The notes under the pieces are model-generated. The model was not told the origin of the DNA and ran no database searches. It was given only the letters and a program-made list of their open reading frames with translations. The translations under genes were made by a program, and so were the position numbers. From Dyella_B acidisoli (GTDB lineage: Bacteria; Pseudomonadota; Gammaproteobacteria; Xanthomonadales; Rhodanobacteraceae): a DNA stretch of 64,000 bases. Location of the stretch: NCBI RefSeq assembly GCF_049532895.1, contig NZ_CP064031.1, forward strand, positions 4,650,001 through 4,714,000, given 5' to 3'. Shown here piece by piece: positions 17,551 to 26,056 of the stretch. The first letter of the stretch is position 1; each line of letters begins with the position of its first letter.

Positions 17551-18422
17551 GACACGCGCTTCCGATAGACCGTGCGCCCGACCAAGTCGAACGCATCACT
17601 GAGACCGTGCATCGATTCGGAATGGCCCAGAAACAGATAGCCGCCCGGCTCAAGCAAGCCGGCGTAGCGATCGAACAGACGCTGTTTGGTCGGCTTGTCG
17701 AAATAGATCACTACATTGCGGCAGAAAATGGCGTCAAACGGCCCACGCATGGGCCAGTCGTGCAACAGATTGAGCGGCTGGATAGCAACCAGCTCACGCA
17801 GGCGCTGATGCACACAGGCGTAACCTTCGTAACGCCCCTCGCCGCGCAGGAACCAGCGGCGACGGCGCTCATCGCTAATGCCACCCATGCGATCCAATGC
17901 ATACATACCGGCACACGCGTGTTCCAGCGCCTGTGGCGAAAGATCGGTGGCAAGAATGCGCGCATCGACCTTGCTGCCGGTGCGCTCCAGCGCTTCGGCC
18001 AGCACCATCGCCAGTGCGTAGGGTTCTTCGCCGGTGGCGCAGCCGGCGGACCAAATGCGCAATCGTCCGCCGCCTTTCTTTTCTTCCAACCAACGCGGCA
18101 ACAGTTGCTCCACCAGCAGATCATAGTGGTGCATCTCGCGGAAAAACGACGTGACGTTGGTGCTGATCGCACTGGCCAGTTCACCCAACTCGCCAGCGGG
18201 ATCTTTACGCAGCAATTCGCAATAGCTGGCGAATTCCTTCAATCCCAGCGCGCGCAAGCGCCGCAGCAAGCGACCTTGTACCAACTGACGCTTCTGTTCG
18301 CTCAGCGCGATGCCGCAGTGGCGATAGACGAAATCGCGCAGAAACTGGAACTCCGCATCGCCGAGCAACGGACCGCCCGCGCTCGCCGCGACACCGAAAT
18401 TCGAGGCAGTTGCCGTATTCAT
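17547..18422 (-). CDS. cheR: Chemotaxis protein methyltransferase
   Basis: 291 residues from the ATG at 18422. N-terminal CheR domain (FQFLRDFVYRHCGIALSEQKRQLVQGRL), then an SAM-dependent Rossmann domain with WSAGCATGEEPYALAM and later FDAIFCRNVVIYF. It methylates receptor glutamates. First gene of cheR-cheD-cheB-mcp-STAS. The 256 bp upstream contains no recognisable sigma-28 site and no gene. Confidence 0.95.
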   Translation of the reverse strand: MNTATASNFGVAASAGGPLLGDAEFQFLRDFVYRHCGIALSEQKRQLVQGRLLRRLRALGLKEFASYCELLRKDPAGELGELASAISTNVTSFFREMHHYDLLVEQLLPRWLEEKKGGGRLRIWSAGCATGEEPYALAMVLAEALERTGSKVDARILATDLSPQALEHACAGMYALDRMGGISDERRRRWFLRGEGRYEGYACVHQRLRELVAIQPLNLLHDWPMRGPFDAIFCRNVVIYFDKPTKQRLFDRYAGLLEPGGYLFLGHSESMHGLSDAFDLVGRTVYRKRVS

Positions 18423-18678
18423 GTCCGCGACTCCATGCGTCCGTTCGCGTGCGGCGTAGCGATCACATTGAGAAAAATGGCACGGCCAACCAGTATCACG
18501 ACGTTTACCCCGTATCGTTATGGGAACGAATCGCTTCGCTCCAGCATTCGTGGTGCATGCGTTCCTGCTGCGTAGATGCCATTCCCCTGTGGTTGCTCTC
18601 CCAAGCAGCCATGACAACTTTCATACCGCTTTTCTCTGTTCGCCCTCGCCTGCAAGCGGGAGAGGGCGCAATGCGATC

Positions 18679-20403
18679 TCAGAATTCCTTCCACACATCG
18701 GCGTCGGCCGTCGCCGGCACACTGCGACGCTGCGGTGCGACGGGCGCCGCGGACTGACGCACGGCTGCAAACACCGCTTCCGTTTCAGCAAGGATCTCCG
18801 CCGCCTTCGGCTTAGCAGCGACCGGCGCAGCCGCTTCGTCGCTCATGCGGAAGAAGCCCACCTGCCGCGACAGCTCACCAGCTTGCTCATGCATGGCACG
18901 CGCGGCGGCGGAAGCCTCTTCCACCAGGGCGGCGTTCTGCTGCGTCATCTCGTCCATCTGCGACACGGCGTGGTTGACCTGATCGATGCCGGCCGATTGT
19001 TCCTGGCTGGCCGCGGCGATCTCGGCCACGATGTCGGTAACCTTCTTCACGCTGTCGACGATATCCGCCAGCGCCTTGCCGGATTGATCGACCAGCTCCG
19101 AACCCGCGCGCACTTTTTCGGCACTGTCGTTGATCAGCAGCTTGATTTCCTTCGCCGCACCCGCGCTGCGCTGCGCAAGGTTGCGTACTTCAGTGGCAAC
19201 CACTGCGAAGCCGCGACCCTGCTCACCGGCACGTGCCGCTTCCACTGCAGCATTCAACGCCAGCAGGTTGGTCTGGAAAGCGATCTCGTCGATCAGGCTG
19301 ACGATGTCGGAAATCTTGCGACTGGATGAATTGATCTCGCGCATGGCGGTCACGGCCTGCGCCGCGACTTCACCGCCGCGTTCGGCCTGCTCGCGCGCAC
19401 CGCGGGCAAGCTGGTTGGCGTGACTGGCGTTTTCGGCGTTCTGCTTCACGGTGGAGGTCATTTCCTCCATCGACGAAGCGGTTTCTTCCAGGCTGGAAGC
19501 CTGCTCCTGCGTGCGCTGGCTGAGATCGTCGTTGCCGCGTGCAATCTGCTGTGCGGCCGTGCTCACCGCATCGGAGCCATTGCGCACTTCGGAGACGATA
19601 TCCACCAGGCGCTGATCCATCGTGCGCAAGGCACCCAGCAGTTGCGCCAGTTCGTCCGTACCCTTCACTTCGATCGCGTGGCCCAGCTTGCCGCCAGCGA
19701 TTTCATTGGCGACCTTCATCGCATAGTTCAGCGCGTGCGAGATCGAACGGATCAGTAAAGTGGAACGCAGCAGCGCGAACAACAGACCGGCAATCAGCGC
19801 GATCAACGTGATCATGCGAACGCGCTGATAGCTCTTGATCTGGTCGGCAAAGATCTGGCCGGCTTCGTCGCTCTGCACTTTCACCAGCTTGGCCAGTGCA
19901 TCCTGGCGTTGCATCAGCAGCGGACGCAGCTCCATTTCCACCAGGTCGGAAGCGCCGGCATCGGCTTGCTTGATGGCATCGAGCACGTCCTGCTTGGCCT
20001 GCTCATAGTCCTTGTCGGTGGAATGCCATTCCTTGTTTGCCGCGGCTACCGCTGGAGTCATCTCCAATTTGCTGAAGCGTTGCTTGTAGTCATTCATTTC
20101 TGCCTGATAGCGGTCGAACTCCGCCATCTTCTGCTTCACCTGATCGGGCTTGCCGACCAGCGCGGCGGCCTCGCTCATGGTGAGGAACGACTTGAGCGAA
20201 TCGCTGCGCACGATGTCCAGGTACTGGGTGGGCACCAATTCGGATTCGTAGATGCGCTGCGTGCCAGCGTTCTGCTGCGACATCGAATACAGCCCGATGG
20301 CCGCACCAGCCAGCAGCATGAAGCCGAGCAGGCCGACCAGCATGATCAGCCGCGCCCGCACAGTGAGTGATTTGAACTTGAATGTCGAGAAACGCAATTT
20401 CAT
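18679..20403 (-). CDS. Methyl-accepting chemotaxis protein (Tsr/Tar type)
   Basis: 574 residues: TM1 (ARLIMLVGLLGFMLLAGAAIGLY), periplasmic four-helix-bundle ligand domain (about 45-195), TM2 (MITLIALIAGLLFALLRSTLLI), HAMP, then the signalling domain with FQTNLLALNAAVEAARAGEQGRG. The methylation helix EETASSMEEMTSTVKQNAENA is present. An Ala/Pro-rich flexible tail ends DVWKEF, an x-W-x-x-F pentapeptide of the kind that tethers CheR/CheB. Follows cheW in an operon. Confidence 0.93.
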   Translation of the reverse strand: MKLRFSTFKFKSLTVRARLIMLVGLLGFMLLAGAAIGLYSMSQQNAGTQRIYESELVPTQYLDIVRSDSLKSFLTMSEAAALVGKPDQVKQKMAEFDRYQAEMNDYKQRFSKLEMTPAVAAANKEWHSTDKDYEQAKQDVLDAIKQADAGASDLVEMELRPLLMQRQDALAKLVKVQSDEAGQIFADQIKSYQRVRMITLIALIAGLLFALLRSTLLIRSISHALNYAMKVANEIAGGKLGHAIEVKGTDELAQLLGALRTMDQRLVDIVSEVRNGSDAVSTAAQQIARGNDDLSQRTQEQASSLEETASSMEEMTSTVKQNAENASHANQLARGAREQAERGGEVAAQAVTAMREINSSSRKISDIVSLIDEIAFQTNLLALNAAVEAARAGEQGRGFAVVATEVRNLAQRSAGAAKEIKLLINDSAEKVRAGSELVDQSGKALADIVDSVKKVTDIVAEIAAASQEQSAGIDQVNHAVSQMDEMTQQNAALVEEASAAARAMHEQAGELSRQVGFFRMSDEAAAPVAAKPKAAEILAETEAVFAAVRQSAAPVAPQRRSVPATADADVWKEF

Positions 20404-20416
20404 GGGTGTTATTCCT

Positions 20417-20902
20417 TCAGGCTACGGCTTTCACATTGCCGGCTGCATCAAGAGCGGCGTCGAGCATCTGCGCGTCCTGCGGTTGCAGCAGCTTGTCTGC
20501 GTCGAGCAGCAACACCATGCGGTCGCCGACCGAGGTCAATCCTTTCAGGTATTCGGTATCCACCGTGGTGCCCATGTCGGGCACGGGACGGATCGCATCG
20601 CCCGCCACGTCGAGCACGTCGGATACGGCATCCACAACAACGCCGAACTGGCGTCCGGCCACGGTGATGATCACGGTGACGGTGGTGGCGTTGTAGTCCT
20701 CGCGAGTGAGGCCGAAGCGCAAGCGCAAATCGATCACCGGCACGATCGCACCACGCAGATTCAACACGCCGAGCACATAGTGCGGTGACTGCGGAATGCG
20801 CGTCACGGGTGTCCAACCACGGATTTCGCGCACGGCCAGAATGTCGACGCCGTATTCCTCGTGCGCGAGGTTCACGGTGAGGTATTGCACTTGATCGGAC
20901 AT
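20417..20902 (-). CDS. cheW: Chemotaxis scaffold protein CheW
   Basis: 161 residues from the ATG at 20902 (MSDQVQYLTVNLAHEEYGVDI). Two SH3-like subdomains with VREIRGWTPVTRIPQSPHYVLG and LNLRGAIVPVIDLRLRFGL. It couples receptors to CheA. It lies 13 bp upstream of the mcp and downstream of the broken mcp and cheA. The frame reads further upstream only through repeat DNA, so the start is clear. Confidence 0.95.
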   Translation of the reverse strand: MSDQVQYLTVNLAHEEYGVDILAVREIRGWTPVTRIPQSPHYVLGVLNLRGAIVPVIDLRLRFGLTREDYNATTVTVIITVAGRQFGVVVDAVSDVLDVAGDAIRPVPDMGTTVDTEYLKGLTSVGDRMVLLLDADKLLQPQDAQMLDAALDAAGNVKAVA

Positions 20903-20992
20903 GTTTCGCCTCGTCGTGGGAGCGGCCAAGTGGCGCTCCGGTTCGAGAGATAAATCGGCGGGCGGGGGGAAAACTTGAGATTCCTTCCTGCT

Positions 20993-21126
20993 TCCTCTCC
21001 CCCACGGGGAGAGGATTGAGGTGAGGGGGAAACCTCGCGCCGCCCCCGCATCGAAGCACTGCTCTGAAGTTGGTTTACCGCAAGATTGGCCCCTCACCCC
21101 AGCCCTCTCCCCGAAGGGGAGAGGGC
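20993..21126. repeat. Inverted pair of CCCTCACCCC/CCCTCTCCCC repeats
   Basis: Copy A (about 20993-21030, CCTCTCCCCCACGGGGAGAGG...GTGAGGGG) and copy B (about 21090-21126, CCCCTCACCCCAGCCCTCTC...GAGAGGG) face each other between cheW and the broken mcp, so transcript through here would fold strongly. Confidence 0.7.
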
Positions 21127-21155
21127 GCGCGTTGAGGCAAGATTGAATATGCGGC

Positions 21156-21508
21156 CTATTCGGCGATGGCGGCCAACGCGCCAACGATCGGCTTACGCGC
21201 AGAGATACCCTTCGCCGCGGCATGCACTACCCCATGCACCCGGAAATACTCCATCTGCGCATGTAACCGATCCGCCTGCTCCTGCATGGCGCGAGCAGCT
21301 GCAGCGGCTTCCTCGACCAAGGCGGCGTTCTGCTTGGTAGCCTCATCCATCTGCATCACCGCGCGATTCACCTGCTTGATGCCGCCGGATCGCTCCTGAC
21401 CGGCCGCAGCGATATCGTCCACGATGTCGACGACCTTTTTCACACTGGCGATGATCCCGGCCAGCGCTCCGCACTCTGCTTCACCATGGAAGTCATTTTC
21501 TCCATCGA
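21156..21508 (-). pseudogene. Remnant of a methyl-accepting chemotaxis protein
   Basis: Just downstream of the cheA stop one frame encodes MEKMTSMVKQSAE, the match of SMEEMTSTVKQNAE in the intact receptor at 18679-20403. A second frame then continues LAGIIASVKKVVDIVDDIAAAGQERSG and on through QMDEATKQNAALVEEAAAAARAMQEQ to a stop at 21156. The intervening signalling hairpin (about 115-120 residues) is missing and the frame shifts at the join. The N-terminal sensor and membrane parts are absent. A 95-residue product from a GTG at 21443 could still be made but would lack the kinase-control tip. Confidence 0.8.
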
Positions 21509-23494
21509 CTAAGCTGCCTTGCGTCGCGACTGCAAACGAATCAATCCGGCCACGTCGACGATCAGGGCCACCGAGCCGTCGGCGAGAATGGTGGCGCCGG
21601 AAATACCGTCGACACGCCGGTAATTGGCTTCCAACGACTTCACGACCGCTTGCTGCTGGCCGACCAGTTCATCGACGAACAAGCCGATCTGCGTACCGTC
21701 TGCTTCAACCACGATCACCAGACCTTCTTCGATCTGCTGCCGCGCATCCGCGCAACCGAATTGCTGATGCAAGCGCACGATCGGCAGGTATTCGCCGCGG
21801 AAGCGGAACAACTCGCCGCCGCCGGTCACGCTACGTACCGCATCGGCGGGTAACTGCACCGATTCCACGATCGACACCAGCGGCACGATGTAGCACTCAC
21901 CGCCCACGGCCGCGCGCAATCCGTCGATGATCGCCAACGTCAGCGGCAAGGTGATGGTGAAGGTCGTGCCCTGCCCCGCGCGGCTCTTGATGGCCACGTT
22001 GCCACCCAGATCCACCACGTTGCGGCGAACCACGTCCATGCCGACACCACGGCCAGATAGATCCGTGGTCACTGCCGCGGTCGAAAAACCCGGCTGGAAA
22101 ATCAGCTCTCCAACTGCTTCGTCGCTCAATCCTTCGCCGCTCTTGATCAAGCCTTTTTGCAAAGCCTTTGCGACGATCGCTTCGCGATTGAGGCCGGCGC
22201 CGTCATCGGAAATTTCCACCACGATGGAACCGCCGCGATGGAACGCTTCCAGGCGCAGCGTGCCCACTTCGTTCTTGCCGGCGGCGCGACGTTTGTCTGG
22301 CATTTCCAAGCCATGGTCGATCGCATTGCGCACCAGATGCACCAGCGGATCACCGATTTTTTCCAGCACGGTCTTGTCGAGTTCGGTGTGTTCGCCGACC
22401 AGATCCAGCTTCACCTGCTTGCCCAGCTTCTGGCTGAGATCGCGCACCAGGCGCGGAAAACGGTTGAACACCGAACCGATCGGTAACATGCGTATGCCCA
22501 TCACGCTTTCCTGCAGCGAGCGGGTGTGGCGTGCAAGCTGCGCCAAGCCATGCTGCAGCAGCGCCAAGCGTGAAGCGTCGAAATCTTCGCGGAACTGATC
22601 GAGCATGGCTTGTGTGATCACCAACTCGCCAACCAAATCGATCAGACCGTCGATCTTGTCGATCGCCACGCGCACGGAGCCGGCATCGTTACTGCTTGCT
22701 GCAGCATTGCGCGCGGTTCCCGCCGCGCCGCCCGCACCGGCAGCCGGCGCTGCAACAGCTTCGACCGCGGGTGCGGGCGGTGGCGCAGCAACAACGAGCG
22801 GCTCGATAGTGAGATCGCATTCGTCCTCGACCCATTCGAACACCGTTTTGATGGCGTCCTGGCTGACCGCACCGGTCAGTTCGATACGCCAGCCCAGGTG
22901 GCATTCGGACGGGTCGAGTGCATCCAGCGTGGGCACACGATCCAACTGTGCCTCGACGACCAGCTGACCGAGCGCAGCCAGTTCACGCAACAGACGCAAC
23001 GGGTCGTTGCCGCCGGCCAACATGCCAGCGTGGGGACGGAAGTGAATGATCCAGCCGCTGGAAGCGGCCGGTTTTGCTGCAATTTTGGCCGCCGCGGCAG
23101 GCGTGTTGTGTCCTACCGCCGCAGCAAGCTGCTGCTTCAGGTTTTCGCTGTCTGCGTCAGCCAAAGGCTGGCCGCTTTGCGCACGGTCGAACATGCCGCG
23201 CAGGCAGTCCACCGTGCGCAACATCAGTTCGATGATCGACTTGTCGATCGCACGGCGGCCATCGCGCACCTGATCAAGCAGCGATTCGGCTTCATGCGTG
23301 AGCGCCGCCATGTCCGGAAAACCGAACGTGGCCGAACCGCCTTTGATCGAATGCGCTGCACGGAAAATGCTGTGCACCAGTTCGGCATCGCCACCGTCGT
23401 CGAGCGCTAGCAGCGCCGATTCCATGGCATCGAGTCCTTCGAGGCTTTCTTCGAAGAAGACTTTGTGGAATTGGGCGATGCTGATGCTGCTCAT
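21509..23494 (-). CDS. cheA: Chemotaxis sensor histidine kinase CheA (first copy)
   Basis: 661 residues. P1 HPt domain with phospho-acceptor H48 (FRAAHSIKGGSATFG), a P2-like region (about 155-240), an Ala-rich linker, P3 dimerisation, P4 ATPase (NAIDHGLEMPDKR, ISDDGAGLN, DLSGRGVGMDVV) and a P5 CheW-like domain. It phosphorylates CheY and CheB. Preceded by STAS and cheY, followed by an mcp remnant and cheW. One of two cheA genes in the window. Confidence 0.95.
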   Translation of the reverse strand: MSSISIAQFHKVFFEESLEGLDAMESALLALDDGGDAELVHSIFRAAHSIKGGSATFGFPDMAALTHEAESLLDQVRDGRRAIDKSIIELMLRTVDCLRGMFDRAQSGQPLADADSENLKQQLAAAVGHNTPAAAAKIAAKPAASSGWIIHFRPHAGMLAGGNDPLRLLRELAALGQLVVEAQLDRVPTLDALDPSECHLGWRIELTGAVSQDAIKTVFEWVEDECDLTIEPLVVAAPPPAPAVEAVAAPAAGAGGAAGTARNAAASSNDAGSVRVAIDKIDGLIDLVGELVITQAMLDQFREDFDASRLALLQHGLAQLARHTRSLQESVMGIRMLPIGSVFNRFPRLVRDLSQKLGKQVKLDLVGEHTELDKTVLEKIGDPLVHLVRNAIDHGLEMPDKRRAAGKNEVGTLRLEAFHRGGSIVVEISDDGAGLNREAIVAKALQKGLIKSGEGLSDEAVGELIFQPGFSTAAVTTDLSGRGVGMDVVRRNVVDLGGNVAIKSRAGQGTTFTITLPLTLAIIDGLRAAVGGECYIVPLVSIVESVQLPADAVRSVTGGGELFRFRGEYLPIVRLHQQFGCADARQQIEEGLVIVVEADGTQIGLFVDELVGQQQAVVKSLEANYRRVDGISGATILADGSVALIVDVAGLIRLQSRRKAA

Positions 23495-23532
23495 AAGATA
23501 GAAAGTCCTACAGATATCTCATATCACCGTGC

Positions 23533-23666
23533 CGTCATTCCCGCGAAAGCGGAGGCGCTTTTCAACAGCGAAAGCTGGTCAATCCATTTTGCTCTGAAGC
23601 AAAAGGCGAAGATGGATTGACCAGCTTTCGCTGTTGAAAAGCGCCTCCGCTTTCGCGGGAATGACG
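23533..23666. repeat. REP-like palindrome with perfect 55-bp arms
   Basis: Arms 23533-23587 and 23612-23666 are exact reverse complements beginning CGTCATTCCCGCGAAAGCGG; loop 24 bp. Longest member of a family seen also at 29623, 31757, 41516, 44114 and 53927. Sits between cheA and cheY. Confidence 0.9.
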
Positions 23667-23705
23667 ACTAGGAACACTTACGATTCCAACGTGAGCGGGG
23701 GATAC

Positions 23706-24068
23706 TCAACCAAGCACACGCTTCACCGTCGCCAGCAACTGCTCCGGATCAAACGGCTTCACCAGCCAACCCGTCGCACCCGCCGCTTTGCCTTCCATCT
23801 TCTTGTCCGTGTTGGATTCGGTGGTCAGCATCAGAATCGGCACGCCTTTGTATTCGGCACGCGTGCGCAGCTCGCGCACCATGCTGATGCCATCCATCAC
23901 CGGCATGTTGACGTCGGCCAGCACCAGGTCGAACTTCGACGACGAAGCCGTATCCAGCGCCATCTGTCCGTTTTCTGCTTCGCTCACTTCATAACCCGCG
24001 CTGCGTAGCGTAAATGCCACCATGCCGCGCATCGACGCCGAATCGTCCACTGCAAGAATCTTTGCCAT
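23706..24068 (-). CDS. cheY: Single-domain response regulator (CheY-like)
   Basis: 120 residues from the ATG at 24068 (MAKILAVDDSASMRGMVAFTL). Phospho-acceptor Asp in LVLADVNMPVMDG, Thr in ILMLTTES and Lys in WLVKPFDPEQ. Closest in style to CheY paralogues linked to a stand-alone cheA rather than to the motor CheY at 32512-32919. Between the STAS gene and cheA; likely phosphorylated by that CheA. Confidence 0.9.
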   Translation of the reverse strand: MAKILAVDDSASMRGMVAFTLRSAGYEVSEAENGQMALDTASSSKFDLVLADVNMPVMDGISMVRELRTRAEYKGVPILMLTTESNTDKKMEGKAAGATGWLVKPFDPEQLLATVKRVLG

Positions 24069-24082
24069 CTTCCACCTCGAGT

Positions 24083-24385
24083 TCAGGCCGGCTTCTTGGC
24101 CGGCAATGCCAATGCTTCTGCAAGACCAAGCTGGCTCGCCGCGTCGTACAGCGGCGCGCTCACGCCCGCCCATTGCACCTGACGCTCCCGTTTGCGGGCC
24201 TCGTGCTGAAACACCACCAGCAACTGCAGGGCCGCGGTATCGACGCGATCCACCGTGGTACCGTCCAGCACGATCTGCGAACCGCCCAGCGCACTCTTCA
24301 GTTGTGTGTGCAGTTCGCCGACATCGGCCATGCGGCAGTCAGCAGGCATGCTTACCCGCGTTTCGCTTTTGCTTTTGGCGCCCAT
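24083..24385 (-). CDS. STAS-domain protein at head of chemosensory operon
   Basis: 100 residues, a short STAS domain: SMPADCRMADVGELHTQLKSAL, GGSQIVLDGTTVDRVDTAALQLLVVFQHEA. The phosphorylatable position reads Thr (VDTAALQ). First gene of the STAS-cheY-cheA operon, under a sigma-28 promoter at 24421-24447. Stand-alone STAS proteins at the head of chemosensory operons occur in Xanthomonadales and pseudomonads; role not known from sequence. Confidence 0.8.
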   Translation of the reverse strand: MGAKSKSETRVSMPADCRMADVGELHTQLKSALGGSQIVLDGTTVDRVDTAALQLLVVFQHEARKRERQVQWAGVSAPLYDAASQLGLAEALALPAKKPA

Positions 24386-24420
24386 GGCAGATGCCTCGCT
24401 GGGTTGGTCTGTTGTGAGCT

Positions 24421-24447
24421 TTATCGGCGCGGCAAGGGGCAGCTTTA
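24421..24447 (-). promoter_or_regulatory. FliA (sigma-28) promoter of the STAS-cheY-cheA operon
   Basis: Read on the minus strand: TAAAG, 14 bp, GCCGATAA. The -10 is perfect and the spacing equals TAAAGTTT-N11. The STAS start codon is 36 bp downstream. Confidence 0.85.
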
Positions 24448-24458
24448 GGGCCGGATTT

Positions 24459-24536
24459 CGTAGGTTGGGTTAGCGCAGCGTAACCCAACATTTTCGCGAT
24501 ATTTTGTTGGGTTACGCTGCGCTAACCCAACCTACG
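24459..24536. repeat. Perfect 32-bp-arm hairpin between divergent FliA promoters
   Basis: Arms 24459-24490 and 24505-24536 are exact reverse complements (CGTAGGTTGGGTTAGCGCAG ...), loop 14 bp. It lies between two divergent sigma-28 promoters and could insulate them. Confidence 0.9.
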
Positions 24537-24557
24537 CGACGCTCTACACTTCGGGCC

Positions 24558-24584
24558 TAAAGTTCTGCAGCGGCACGCCGATAC
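24558..24584 (+). promoter_or_regulatory. FliA (sigma-28) promoter of the FliK-like gene
   Basis: TAAAGTTC, 11 bp, GCCGATAC: 14 of 16 consensus bases and exact spacing. The GTG start at 24647 lies 62 bp downstream. Confidence 0.85.
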
Positions 24585-24646
24585 CTTCCCCCAAAGGCCC
24601 ATGAAACCGTGTCCAGACCCGCACGACGTGGGCCAAGGAGCCAAGC

Positions 24647-25777
24647 GTGATCATCCAGCCAACCAGCGTTGCCGCACTGACCTGGCTCGGTGCCGCCGCA
24701 GGTGCCAGCTCCGAAGGCTGGCGCATTGGCAACGTGCTGTCCGCACGCCCGCTTGGCGTGAATCAACAAGGCTTGCTGGTGCTGCAAGTAGGCGGACTCA
24801 CGGTCGAGGCCGAAGCGCCGGGCACCAAGCTGCCACCGCAATTCCAGGTGCGCGTACTCAGCGTGGGCGCGCAGCCACAGCTCGAAATTCTCGGTACCGA
24901 CTCGCATCTGGACAGCACCGTGCATCAAGCCTTGCGCGAGCGGCTGCCGCAACAGAACGGTTACGCGCCGCTGCTTGCCACGGTCGATGCGCTATCCCAA
25001 TGGTCGATCGCCAAGCAGTTGCCACCGTATCTGCGTTCCGCGCTCGCGCTGCTCGAACACAGCATGAGTACGCCGCGCGAACTCGCCACGCCGGAAGGAT
25101 TGCGTCAGGCGATGAATCGCAGCGGCTTGTTTCTGGAAGCACAACTCGCGCAGGCGCCGTCCAACGACGCCACCACCGCGCACGACGATATGAAAGGCGC
25201 ACTGCTGCGCTTGACGGCGATCCTGCAAGGTCAGGCCATTCTCAGCGAAAGCGCCGACGACGAAGTCGACCCGCCGTTGCTCTATCGTGGCGTGGTGCCG
25301 CAAGGTCGTCTGCCGCTACCGCCAGAATTGGCCAATACCAACGATGCCACCGAACTGCTGCCGCGCCTCAACACGGATGTGCAGGCTGCGCTGGCACGTC
25401 TGGAAGTAGCGCAATTACAGGCGAATCCAAACCACTGGATCGTGGAGATTCCCGTACAAGGTCCAGAAGGCGCCGACGTATTGCAGCTTTCGCTGAAGCA
25501 CGAGCCGGACGCCGAACGCGACTGGACGATGGGCTTTTCGCTCGACCTGCCGTCGCTCGGCCCTATCGTGGGCGAATTGCAGCTGCGCGGCCTGCGCCTG
25601 TCGGTACGGCTATGGGCGCAGCATCGCGAAACAGTGGATCGGCTGGAAGAGCAGTTCGCAGATTTACGCCAGCGTCTGGATGCCGCCGGTTTATTCCTCG
25701 ATCAATTGAGCGTGCAATTCGGCCTGCCGCATACCGGCAATGGCATGAGCGCCGTTTTTCTGAAGGCGACCGTATGA
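24647..25777 (+). CDS. FliK-like flagellar hook-length control family protein
   Basis: 376 residues from a GTG at 24647, fixed by AAGGAG six bases before it. The C-terminal third resembles the FliK C-domain: WIVEIPVQGPEGADVLQLSLKHE, LGPIVGELQLRGLRLSVRLWAQHRETVDRLEEQFADLRQRLDAAGL. The N-terminal part has a beta-barrel-like VLSARPLGVNQQGLLVLQVGGLTVEAEAPG. A canonical fliK is at 44242, so this is a second paralogue. It overlaps the downstream FlhB-like gene by 4 nt. FliK C-domains bind FlhB C-domains, so the pair probably works together. Confidence 0.7.
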   Translation: MIIQPTSVAALTWLGAAAGASSEGWRIGNVLSARPLGVNQQGLLVLQVGGLTVEAEAPGTKLPPQFQVRVLSVGAQPQLEILGTDSHLDSTVHQALRERLPQQNGYAPLLATVDALSQWSIAKQLPPYLRSALALLEHSMSTPRELATPEGLRQAMNRSGLFLEAQLAQAPSNDATTAHDDMKGALLRLTAILQGQAILSESADDEVDPPLLYRGVVPQGRLPLPPELANTNDATELLPRLNTDVQAALARLEVAQLQANPNHWIVEIPVQGPEGADVLQLSLKHEPDAERDWTMGFSLDLPSLGPIVGELQLRGLRLSVRLWAQHRETVDRLEEQFADLRQRLDAAGLFLDQLSVQFGLPHTGNGMSAVFLKATV

Positions 25778-26046
25778 CCGCGCCCGCACTGCCAGCCCCT
25801 CAACGCAAGGTGGTATTGCGGCTACCTGGTGGCAGCGACGCGAACCACGGTTCGCCCGGCGTTCCCGCGCACGACGTGGAGAATCTGTTTCGCCACGCGC
25901 ATGCACTTGGCTTGCCGTTGCATCACGATCCGCAGATCGCTGCGCTATTGGTATCGCTGCGCATGAGCGCGGACGTTCCGCCGTTGTTGTACGCGGCAGC
26001 GGCGGCGGTGTTGGCGAGCATCTACGAAGCTTCGCGCAAGGCCTGA
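25774..26046 (+). CDS. Free-standing FlhB C-terminal-domain-like protein
   Basis: 90 residues from the ATG at 25774 (4-nt overlap with the FliK-like gene). DVENLFRHAHALGLPLHHDPQIAALLVSL and PPLLYAAAAAVLASIYEASRK match the end of FlhB after its cleavage site: full-length FlhB here has LAQQIRLVADAHRIPMVEAPPLARALYATTEIG. There is no NPTH site and no membrane segment. Proteins of this EscU/YscU/FlhB-like type can partly replace the FlhB C-domain in some bacteria. Confidence 0.75.
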   Translation: MTAPALPAPQRKVVLRLPGGSDANHGSPGVPAHDVENLFRHAHALGLPLHHDPQIAALLVSLRMSADVPPLLYAAAAAVLASIYEASRKA

Positions 26047-26056
26047 ACTTGCATCA

